In this document: positions 1-4,742 of the stretch, piece by piece
Numbering within the stretch: position 1 is the stretch's first letter
Layout: every line of letters starts with the position of its first letter
Source: an uncultured Clostridia bacterium
GTDB taxonomy: Bacteria > Bacillota > Clostridia > UBA1381
Direction: 5' to 3'
Length of the DNA: 5,257 bases
Assembly (NCBI GenBank): GCA_910578235.1
Contig: CAJTPP010000042.1
Location: forward strand, 1-5,257
The notes under the pieces: generated by a model
Databases searched by the model: none
Seen by the model: only the letters and a program-made list of their open reading frames with translations
Told to the model about the DNA's origin: nothing
Translations under genes and position numbers: made by a program

Positions 1-33
1 ATAATTAATAAAATATATTATTAAATTTTAACG

Positions 34-774
34 TTATATATATTTCTCATATTTTGACAAAAACAAATCATACTCGTTTTTTTCCGTTATCCAAACGATA
101 ACATCATATCCTTTTATGCCAAGCCGAGAATATGCCTCTAAACGATGGTTGCCGTCGTTAAGTTCAAAGGCGCCGTCTTTATTATCCTCGTCTATAAAAT
201 AATGGACAATAAGCGGAGGCATATCCTTTTCACGCCTAATGACTTCCTCTAATTTTGAAACGTGATGCTCAAACCATTTGCTTTCTATTCTCCATTTCAT
301 ATTTTCTTCCGGACCACAGCAGCGCGTGAATAAAGACAGCGGCATATTTATAGGTCCGATATAATATCTGTCAAAAAGCTTCAGACCGTCCGAAAAGTCT
401 TTGTTGTGCCCGTCTGATTGCAGATACTGATGAACCCATTCTTCCAATTTTCCATGTTTAGCATAATTTTTTGCGGAAGTAAGTGAACAGCTATATTGCA
501 TAGATAATTCCTCCTTTTTAGAATAAACAATTTTTTTAATGGTATCACAAGAAAGATGATATTCATCTGCCAAAATTTCTATCCCGGCGCCTGCATGGAA
601 CTTTGTCTTAATGTCATGATTACGGTCTGCTAAATACTGTTTATAGCCCGAAGTTTCACCCCATGCCCGCTTTTTGCCTGCGGATGGAATATAAACAAAT
701 GTACCGGATATATATTTTTGTATCCTGCATAGCAAATCATCTGGAAATATATCCTTTCCATTTTCATATTTCAA
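34..774 (-). CDS. CD3324-like / ParB-sulfiredoxin composite protein
   Basis: A 246-residue protein starting at TTG 774. The longer frame begins at TTG 783, but that codon touches the TAAGGAG at 784-790. TTG 774 sits 9 nt downstream of it and gives the N-terminus MKYENGKDIFPDDLL, which fits the CD3324 family as I remember it. Residues 1-88 resemble that Mor-like, probably DNA-binding family (IQKYISGTFVYIP at 18-30, then a helix-turn-helix-like ILADEYHLSCDTIKKIV at 67-83). Residues 92-246 look like a ParB/sulfiredoxin-fold domain, with ELNDGNHRLEAYSRLG at 204-219 carrying the D-G-N-H-R nucleotide-binding type motif. The cellular role is unknown: DNA binding by the N-half and nucleotide binding or hydrolysis by the C-half are inferences. 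A strong internal ribosome binding site precedes Met92, so a shorter 155-residue product is likely. The gene appears monocistronic; its downstream end is near the window edge and no terminator is visible. Confidence 0.75.
   Translation of the reverse strand: MKYENGKDIFPDDLLCRIQKYISGTFVYIPSAGKKRAWGETSGYKQYLADRNHDIKTKFHAGAGIEILADEYHLSCDTIKKIVYSKKEELSMQYSCSLTSAKNYAKHGKLEEWVHQYLQSDGHNKDFSDGLKLFDRYYIGPINMPLSLFTRCCGPEENMKWRIESKWFEHHVSKLEEVIRREKDMPPLIVHYFIDEDNKDGAFELNDGNHRLEAYSRLGIKGYDVIVWITEKNEYDLFLSKYEKYI
499..515 (-). promoter_or_regulatory. internal ribosome binding site and start codon
   Basis: Inside the composite gene, a perfect AGGAGG (510-515) stands 8 nt before an in-frame ATG at 501-499 (Met92). 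The same bases encode the lysine/glutamate run before Met92 (KKEELSM). Initiation here would yield a 155-residue protein (34-501) consisting only of the ParB/sulfiredoxin-like half, and this site is stronger than the one at the TTG start. It may be a leftover from two fused genes or a true second start; the sequence alone cannot separate these. Confidence 0.6.
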
Positions 775-783
775 TCTTATCAA

Positions 784-790
784 CTCCTTA
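784..790 (-). promoter_or_regulatory. ribosome binding site deciding the TTG start
   Basis: TAAGGAG lies directly against TTG 783 (zero spacing) but 9 nt from TTG 774. This spacing favours the shorter protein beginning MKYENGK. Confidence 0.65.
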
Positions 791-797
791 CAAATAC

Positions 798-826
798 ATT
801 ATATCAAAACCGTTATACAATGTATA
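798..826 (-). promoter_or_regulatory. sigma-A promoter of the composite gene with palindrome at -35
   Basis: On the minus strand, a perfect TATAAT (798-803) is preceded by an extended -10 TG (TGATATAAT). A weak -35 TATACA (821-826, 4 of 6) lies 17 bp upstream. The -35 is covered by a perfect inverted repeat, TATACA-A-TGTATA (814-826), which is a possible operator. The expected start site is near 791, leaving a very short leader before the ribosome binding site. Confidence 0.55.
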
Positions 827-954
827 TATAAAAAACAAACCATAAGAGTTTTATATATATCTTGATTTTGCTTGTAATACCGTCTATTGACTGCTCAAAA
901 CTTTTGTGTTTATGTAATTTTTCCATAAGTCAAATAAAGACAACCGTAACAAAT

Positions 955-987
955 AAAACCGCTTAAACACTATGTTTAAGCGGTTTT
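955..987. terminator. bidirectional intrinsic terminator
   Basis: A perfect 14-bp stem (arms 955-968 and 974-987; core CCGCTTAAAC / GTTTAAGCGG) closes a 5-nt loop. Read leftward it is followed by TTTTATTTGTT, and read rightward by TTTTTATGATTTTT, so it can stop both strands. No protein gene ends at it. That makes it an orphan unless the candidate ncRNA from 1271 is real. Confidence 0.8.
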
Positions 988-1042
988 TATGATTTTTATA
1001 GGTTTACTTTTTTAAAAAACTTTTAATATATATTGCTCAGCA

Positions 1043-1114
1043 CAGAATATATGGTAAAATAATAAGAGAAAGAGAGAGAGATTCTTATTATTGGGTAACA
1101 AGCCATATATTCTG
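1043..1114. repeat. two-part inverted repeat / long hairpin
   Basis: The outer arms are perfect over 12 bp: CAGAATATATGG (1043-1054) and CCATATATTCTG (1103-1114). The inner arms are perfect over 10 bp: AATAATAAGA (1058-1067) and TCTTATTATT (1083-1092). They are separated by a lopsided internal loop of 3 against 10 nt and closed by a 15-nt loop made of a GA repeat on the plus strand and a CU repeat on the minus strand. The structure is not followed directly by a T run, so it is not a terminator. Confidence 0.75.
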
Positions 1115-1219
1115 AGATCAGAAATATATAATTTTTATCAGAATCATGATAAATTCAACATTCATTGAATAACAATTACCTGTAAAGTAAATAATTTATA
1201 TGTTCAGATATTATGAATA

Positions 1220-1249
1220 TTGTTAAATACAGCTATGCAAAAATATCAT
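1220..1249 (+). promoter_or_regulatory. possible promoter of the XRE regulator gene
   Basis: TTGTTA (1220-1225, 4 of 6) and TATCAT (1244-1249, 5 of 6) are spaced 18 bp apart. The start near 1256 would give a leader of about 100 nt. That start lies face to face with the stronger leftward promoter at 1278-1306, so transcription from the two should interfere. An alternative rightward site with an extended -10 (TGGTAAAAT, 1052-1060) lies within the long hairpin and has a poor -35. Confidence 0.35.
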
Positions 1250-1277
1250 ATATTTTATAGGAGCTTTTCTTCCTGTT

Positions 1278-1306
1278 ATTATACTACTATTCCTCCTGTT
1301 TGTCAA
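1278..1306 (-). promoter_or_regulatory. perfect-consensus sigma-A promoter facing left
   Basis: TTGACA at 1301-1306 and TATAAT at 1278-1283 are separated by exactly 17 bp, so all 12 hexamer positions match. The expected start site is about 1271. No leftward protein gene follows before the terminator at 955-987. A near-perfect direct repeat, AACAGGAGGAA (1290-1300) and AACAGGAAGAA (1267-1277), flanks the -10 box at 23-bp spacing and may be a regulator binding site. Confidence 0.7.
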
Positions 1307-1343
1307 TAGTTTTATGAAATATAATTCTTATAAAAGAATGAAA

Positions 1344-1358
1344 GGGGGAGTCAAAGTG
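1344..1358 (+). promoter_or_regulatory. ribosome binding site and GTG start of XRE gene
   Basis: The purine run GGGGGAG (1344-1350) stands 5 nt before GTG 1356. The upstream ATG codons at 1314 and 1338 lack such a site, and ATG 1338 lies just in front of this one, so GTG 1356 is preferred. Confidence 0.7.
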
Positions 1359-1682
1359 CTTATTTTTGATTACAGAAAAATAGGTAATAAGCTGTTAGTC
1401 ATAAGGAAAAAATCCGGACTTACTCAGGCGGAGCTTGCAGAACAGGCTGAACTGTCTGACAGAACCTATGCGGATATAGAACGCGGAAATGTTAATATGC
1501 GAATAAAAACATTTCTTAATATTTGTCAGGCTCTTCATGTATCACCGAATGATATTTTAACCGAAGCGGAAGAGTCAGATGATCAAACAAATATAGATAT
1601 TATAGAAAAGTTAAAAAACTGTTCTTCAAAAGAAAAGGAAACTGCGCTTAATTTACTAACAGTATATCTGCAATCACTTTGA
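1356..1682 (+). CDS. XRE-family helix-turn-helix transcriptional regulator
   Basis: A 108-residue protein starting at GTG 1356 (MLIFDYRKIGNKL). Residues 6-62 form a Cro/C1-type helix-turn-helix: IGNKLLVIRKKSGLTQAEL, then AEQAELSDRTYADIERGN, then a helix ending near LHVSPNDIL. The QAELAEQA and SDRTYADIERG stretches are the second and third helices in the usual pattern. The acidic linker and short C-terminal helix (about 70-108, ending LLTVYLQSL) could serve dimerisation, but no ligand-binding domain is present. It is the only plus-strand gene here and stands alone, next to the regulatory region with the candidate ncRNA promoter and repeated operator-like motifs. Regulation of that promoter and of itself is an inference from position. 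No good terminator with a T tail follows on the plus strand; the hairpin shared with the next gene may stop it weakly. Confidence 0.85.
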   Translation: MLIFDYRKIGNKLLVIRKKSGLTQAELAEQAELSDRTYADIERGNVNMRIKTFLNICQALHVSPNDILTEAEESDDQTNIDIIEKLKNCSSKEKETALNLLTVYLQSL

Positions 1683-1715
1683 GTCTCATTATAAACACAG
1701 TATATTTGTGTTGTC

Positions 1716-1753
1716 AAAAAAAATAAGGGTTTGGAATGATTCCAAACCCTTAT
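1716..1753 (-). terminator. intrinsic terminator of the perR-rubrerythrin operon
   Basis: A perfect 14-bp stem (arms 1723-1736 and 1740-1753; core AAGGGTTTGGAA / TTCCAAACCCTT) with a 3-nt loop is followed on the minus strand by eight consecutive T. It begins 10 nt after the rubrerythrin stop codon. The rightward tail (GCTTATTTAATT) is poor, so the leftward direction is its main function. Confidence 0.9.
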
Positions 1754-1763
1754 GCTTATTTAA

Positions 1764-2315
1764 TTAACCAAAATATCTCTTTAGCATACCCTCAAAGCCT
1801 TTTCCGTGTCTCGCCTCGTCCTTAGCCATTTCATGAACGGTATCATGGATAGCGTCGTAGCCAAGCTCCTTGGCGCGCTTTGCAATTTCAAGCTTACCCG
1901 CTGTAGCTCCGCTTTCCGCTTCAGATCTGAGCTGCAGATTTTTCTTTGTTGAAGGTGTGACAACCTCGCCAAGAAGCTCTGCAAACTTTGCCGCATGCTC
2001 CGCTTCTTCCCAGGCAGCTCTCATATAGAACTCGCCAATCTCCGGATAACCTTCTCTTACGGCTTGTCTTGCCATAGCGATATACATACCAACTTCTGTG
2101 CACTCGCCCTCAAAGTTAGCCTTAAGACCTTCATAAACATCAGCCTCAATTTTATCCTTTGCGCCTACACCGATTACATGCTCACAAACAAAATTAAGAG
2201 CGCCTTCCTTCATAATTGTGAACTTTGAACCTGGAACACCGCACTGAGGACATTTCTCAGGTGGCTCATTACCCTCGTGAACATAACCGCATACCGGACA
2301 TACATACTTTGCCAT
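1764..2315 (-). CDS. rbr: reverse rubrerythrin (rubredoxin domain first)
   Basis: A 183-residue non-haem iron peroxidase. Members of this family reduce hydrogen peroxide to water in the cytoplasm of anaerobes, using electrons from NADH through a rubredoxin-type reductase. The domain order is the reverse of classical rubrerythrin. The rubredoxin-like Fe(SCys)4 site comes first (C6-x2-C9 and C22-x2-C25 within residues 1-35). A ferritin-like four-helix domain follows (about 55-183) with di-iron ligand motifs at FEGECTE (68-74), EEAEH (103-107) and DEARH (166-170). The start is ATG 2315, 8 nt after a perfect AGGAGG (2324-2329). The open frame extends back to 2387, but that would run into perR and lacks a ribosome binding site. 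Only 19 nt separate it from the perR stop, so it is co-transcribed with that regulator and probably induced by peroxide or air. The strong terminator follows. Confidence 0.95.
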   Translation of the reverse strand: MAKYVCPVCGYVHEGNEPPEKCPQCGVPGSKFTIMKEGALNFVCEHVIGVGAKDKIEADVYEGLKANFEGECTEVGMYIAMARQAVREGYPEIGEFYMRAAWEEAEHAAKFAELLGEVVTPSTKKNLQLRSEAESGATAGKLEIAKRAKELGYDAIHDTVHEMAKDEARHGKGFEGMLKRYFG

Positions 2316-2334
2316 AATTTTTTCCTCCTTAAGT

Positions 2335-2724
2335 TTACATATATTTATTGTTATTACAACATTTTGCGCAGACTCCGTAAAACACAAGCGAATAATCGTT
2401 TACATCAGCTTGTAATTTTTTCGCTGCCTCGGCTTTGGCATTCTCCATTCCGTCTACCCGCACATCTAAAATTCTGCTACACTTGCTGCATACAAAATGA
2501 TGATGCGTATCTGTGCAACCGTCAAAATGCTCTTTATTTGACGTTGTCTGGATTTTTATAATATCACCCGTTTCTGTCAAAAGAGCAAGATTTCTGTACA
2601 CAGTGCCAAGACTGATATTGGGAAAATCTTTTCTGAGATTTTCATAAATCCAGTCAGCGGACGGATGCGAGTCAGTGCTTCTCAGCAGCGACAGAATTGC
2701 TTCACGCTGTTTTGAATACTTCAT
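2335..2724 (-). CDS. perR: PerR-type peroxide-sensing repressor (Fur family)
   Basis: A 129-residue Fur-family repressor. The winged-helix half (about 1-65) includes the recognition segment SLGTVYRNLALL. The C-terminal half binds metal. The ligands of the regulatory Fe/Mn site known from Bacillus subtilis PerR (H37, D85, H91, H93, D104) align one to one as H20, D68, H74, H76 and D87, all with a constant offset of 17. The structural zinc cysteines are C79-x2-C82 and C119-x2-C122. The aspartate at the D104 position favours PerR over Fur or Zur. The N-terminus is about 17 residues shorter than in B. subtilis. ATG 2724 is chosen because AGGTGA (2730-2735) lies 5 nt before it; the longer GTG start at 2733 would overlap that site. 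It lies directly upstream of reverse rubrerythrin in one operon, and its own promoter carries a large inverted repeat, so autoregulation is likely. Confidence 0.92.
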   Translation of the reverse strand: MKYSKQREAILSLLRSTDSHPSADWIYENLRKDFPNISLGTVYRNLALLTETGDIIKIQTTSNKEHFDGCTDTHHHFVCSKCSRILDVRVDGMENAKAEAAKKLQADVNDYSLVFYGVCAKCCNNNKYM

Positions 2725-2738
2725 ACTACTCACCTCTC

Positions 2739-2767
2739 AAATCAATAATAGTAATCATTATTGATTT
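2739..2767. promoter_or_regulatory. 11-bp inverted repeat, candidate PerR operator
   Basis: AAATCAATAAT (2739-2749) and ATTATTGATTT (2757-2767) are perfect inverted repeats around a 7-nt centre. The repeat starts within a few bases of the predicted transcription start (about 2769) and ends just before the ribosome binding site. It is AT-rich like Fur/PerR boxes but does not match the B. subtilis PerR box TTATAATNATTATAA exactly. It could equally form a hairpin in the 5' leader. Confidence 0.5.
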
Positions 2768-2775
2768 ATGTGATT

Positions 2776-2804
2776 ATTATAACAGCTTTATTGTAGCTTG
2801 TCAA
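2776..2804 (-). promoter_or_regulatory. proximal promoter of perR-rbr, perfect consensus
   Basis: TTGACA (2799-2804) and TATAAT (2776-2781) are separated by 17 bp and extended by TG before the -10 (TGTTATAAT). All hexamer positions match consensus. This is expected for a gene held down by a repressor and needed quickly under oxidative stress. Confidence 0.8.
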
Positions 2805-2831
2805 TATATTTAAAAAAATATTCTCAGTCAA
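2803..2831 (-). promoter_or_regulatory. distal promoter overlapping the proximal one
   Basis: TTGACT (2826-2831, 5 of 6) and TATATT (2803-2808, 5 of 6) are also 17 bp apart. Its -10 shares two bases with the -35 of the proximal promoter (TATATTGACA), so the two cannot both be occupied by polymerase at once. Both -35 boxes sit in the direct repeat ATATATTGAC, 27 bp apart. Confidence 0.45.
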
Positions 2832-2873
2832 TATATACGAAAAATAGTAATATAAAACTACATCAATAAATAT

Positions 2874-4742
2874 TTACTTTCTTTTCAGACTTTCCAGCCA
2901 TACAATCAGCACAGACAAATCCGAAGGTGAAACGCCTGAGATACGGGAGGCCTGTCCGAGTGATTTTGGCTGAACCTTATTAAGCTTCTGCCTCGCTTCC
3001 AGTCTCAGTCCGTGTATGTCAGAATAGTCCTGTCCCTGAGGCAGAAGCTTTTCTTCCATTTTTTTAAACTGATCAACCTGAGCAATCTGACGCTTTATAT
3101 AGCCGTCATATTTAAGTTTAATCTCTACCTGTTCACAAACAGAGTCAGGAAGCGGTTTTCTCTCTTTGTCTACTGCCGACAGCTTGTCATAATCCAACTC
3201 GGGTCTTTTCAGCATATCACTAAGAAATATACCTGTTTTAACGGTTGCCGAATTATATTTTTCCAAAATAGGATTAGCGTTCTTTGGCGGTATGACCACA
3301 GATGAAACTCTTTCTATTTCCTGTTCAATCATATCCATTTTTTCAAGAAATTTGTCATACCTCTCCTTAGAAATAAGACCTATCTTATATCCGAATGGAG
3401 TCAGGCGTTCATCAGCGTTATCCTGACGGAGCAAAAGACGGTATTCCGAACGTGACGTCATCATCCTGTACGGTTCATTTGTACCCTTTGTAATAAGATC
3501 ATCAATAAGAGTACCGATATAACCGTCCGAGCGTTTAAGAATAAGAGCGGCTTCTCCTTTTAATTTCAGAGCCGCATTAATACCGGCGACAAGCCCCTGA
3601 GCGGCGGCCTCCTCGTAACCGGAGGTACCGTTAAACTGTCCCGCGCCGTAAAGACCGCTTATATTTTTAAATTCCAGCGCGGCCGTAAGCTGCTGAGGAT
3701 CACAGCAATCATATTCAATCGCATACGCGGGACGCATTATTTCAGCGTTCTCCAGTCCTTTCACGCTTCTGTACATTTCAATCTGCACATCCTCCGGAAG
3801 ACTGGTGGAAAAACCCTGCGCGTACATTTCCTTTGTATCAAGACCCATAGGTTCAATAAAAAGCTGATGCCGTGATTTTTCCGCGAAGCGCACGACTTTA
3901 TCCTCAATGGAAGGACAATATCTCGGGCCTATACCCTCGACCAGACCTCCATACATTGCGCTGCGGTTCAGATTATTGTGTATAATTTGATGTGTTTTTT
4001 CATTTGTGTAAACAAGATAGCACCGCACAAGATTTTCACCTGTTTGTTCAGTTTCAAATGAAAACGGAATAATTTTTTCATCGCCCTCCTCGACTTCCAT
4101 TTTGGAATAATCAAGAGTGTCCGCGTGCAGTCTTGCCGGAGTACCTGTTTTAAAACGTTTCAGTTCTATACCGAGACGGCGCAAATTATCTGAAAGCTCA
4201 TTTGACGGAAACATTCCGTCAGGACCGCTTTCACGCGAATAGCTTCCAATAAGTATTTTTCCTTTAAGATAAGTACCGCTGGCGATAATGGCAGCTTTTA
4301 CATTATATTGAGCGCCCATATGAGTCACCACACCGGACACATTATTATTTTCATCTGTAAGTATATCTACAATTTCCGCCTGCTTGATCTGTAAATTTTC
4401 TTGATTTTCAAGACGGTTTTTCATTTCAATATGATATTTTTTTCTGTCAATCTGCGCTCTCAGCGAATGTACCGCGGGTCCTTTGCCTTTATTGAGCATT
4501 TTGGACTGAATAAACGAGGCGTCTGCCGCTTTGCCCATTTCCCCGCCGAGCGCGTCTATCTCGCGTACAAGATGTCCCTTAGCCGTACCGCCTATGCTGG
4601 GATTGCACGGCAGATTTCCGATTGCGTCAAGACTTATAGAAAACATTACTGTTTTCATACCAAGTCTTGCCGCGGCAAGCGCCGCCTCACAACCGGCGTG
4701 ACCGCCGCCTATGACAGCGATATCATATTCACCCAGAACCAT
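2874..4742 (-). CDS. mnmG: tRNA uridine-34 modification enzyme MnmG (GidA)
   Basis: A 622-residue FAD protein, full length for the family (E. coli has 629). With MnmE it installs the carboxymethylaminomethyl (or aminomethyl) group at C5 of wobble uridine-34 in tRNAs that read split codon boxes. The Rossmann motif GGGHAG is at 12-17. Both family signatures are present: GPRYCPSIEDKVVRF at 272-286, and AGQFNGTSGYEEAAAQG followed by LVAGINA from 367. The two catalytic cysteines known from E. coli (C47, C277) correspond to C46 (LPCNPSIGG) and C276. The C-terminal helical part (about 545-620; DGYIKRQIAQVDQFKKMEEK) is the region that contacts MnmE and tRNA. ATG 4742 has GGGGAGG (4750-4756) 7 nt upstream and overlaps the stop of the membrane-protein gene by one base. 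No clear terminator follows the stop, so some read-through into perR is possible. Neither mnmE nor rsmG is adjacent. Confidence 0.98.
   Translation of the reverse strand: MVLGEYDIAVIGGGHAGCEAALAAARLGMKTVMFSISLDAIGNLPCNPSIGGTAKGHLVREIDALGGEMGKAADASFIQSKMLNKGKGPAVHSLRAQIDRKKYHIEMKNRLENQENLQIKQAEIVDILTDENNNVSGVVTHMGAQYNVKAAIIASGTYLKGKILIGSYSRESGPDGMFPSNELSDNLRRLGIELKRFKTGTPARLHADTLDYSKMEVEEGDEKIIPFSFETEQTGENLVRCYLVYTNEKTHQIIHNNLNRSAMYGGLVEGIGPRYCPSIEDKVVRFAEKSRHQLFIEPMGLDTKEMYAQGFSTSLPEDVQIEMYRSVKGLENAEIMRPAYAIEYDCCDPQQLTAALEFKNISGLYGAGQFNGTSGYEEAAAQGLVAGINAALKLKGEAALILKRSDGYIGTLIDDLITKGTNEPYRMMTSRSEYRLLLRQDNADERLTPFGYKIGLISKERYDKFLEKMDMIEQEIERVSSVVIPPKNANPILEKYNSATVKTGIFLSDMLKRPELDYDKLSAVDKERKPLPDSVCEQVEIKLKYDGYIKRQIAQVDQFKKMEEKLLPQGQDYSDIHGLRLEARQKLNKVQPKSLGQASRISGVSPSDLSVLIVWLESLKRK

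Larger units (their letters stand above)
950..1271 (-). ncRNA. candidate non-coding RNA, about 320 nt
   Basis: A perfect sigma-A consensus promoter (TTGACA 1301-1306, 17-bp spacer, TATAAT 1278-1283) points leftward into a region without credible coding sequence. About 320 nt later there is a strong intrinsic terminator (955-987). The predicted RNA carries a long hairpin at 1043-1114 whose 15-nt apical loop is pyrimidine-only except for one A (AUCUCUCUCUCUUUC). It does not match the hallmarks I know for tmRNA, RNase P RNA, SRP RNA or T-box leaders, and I cannot assign it to a family. It could instead be a long attenuated leader of the gene starting at 774, although that gene has its own promoter. 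The RNA ends are estimated from promoter and terminator positions only. Confidence 0.45.
775..1355. other. gene-free, AT-rich regulatory region
   Basis: This stretch of about 580 bases separates the divergent composite and XRE genes. No open frame here has a convincing ribosome binding site. It holds the leftward gene promoter (798-826), a terminator (955-987), a long hairpin (1043-1114), smaller inverted repeats (1134-1153 with arms TTTATCA/TGATAAA; 1153-1170 with arms ATTCAA/TTGAAT) and two opposed promoters (1220-1249 plus, 1278-1306 minus). Between about 830 and 950 I see nothing I can support. Confidence 0.7.

Noticed and set aside
1066..1082. GA dinucleotide run as an independent microsatellite
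   Set aside because: It is short and is explained as the loop of the hairpin, so it is not listed separately.
1023..1106. 27-codon minus-strand frame inside the candidate ncRNA (MACYPIIRISL..., hydrophobic and aromatic)
   Set aside because: No Shine-Dalgarno sequence precedes the ATG, and the frame lies within the long hairpin. Its composition follows from the repeats, so it is not called as a small toxin gene.
1118..1165. 15-codon minus-strand frame (MNVEFIMILIKIIYF)
   Set aside because: It is very short, and the only purine stretch (AGG) is 13 nt from the ATG. AT-rich DNA readily gives such peptides.
955..1271. T-box or other known riboswitch leader for the gene at 774
   Set aside because: No T-box sequence or other riboswitch core that I recognise is present. 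That gene has its own promoter 130 bp downstream of the terminator. Attenuation remains possible but unsupported.
1694..1712. Small hairpin AACACA/TGTGTT after the XRE gene as its terminator
   Set aside because: The stem is only 6 bp and AT-rich, and it is followed by A residues rather than T residues on the plus strand.
2316..2387. N-terminal extension of rubrerythrin by 24 residues
   Set aside because: It would overlap the end of perR and lacks a ribosome binding site. ATG 2315 has a perfect AGGAGG at 8 nt and matches the family N-terminus.
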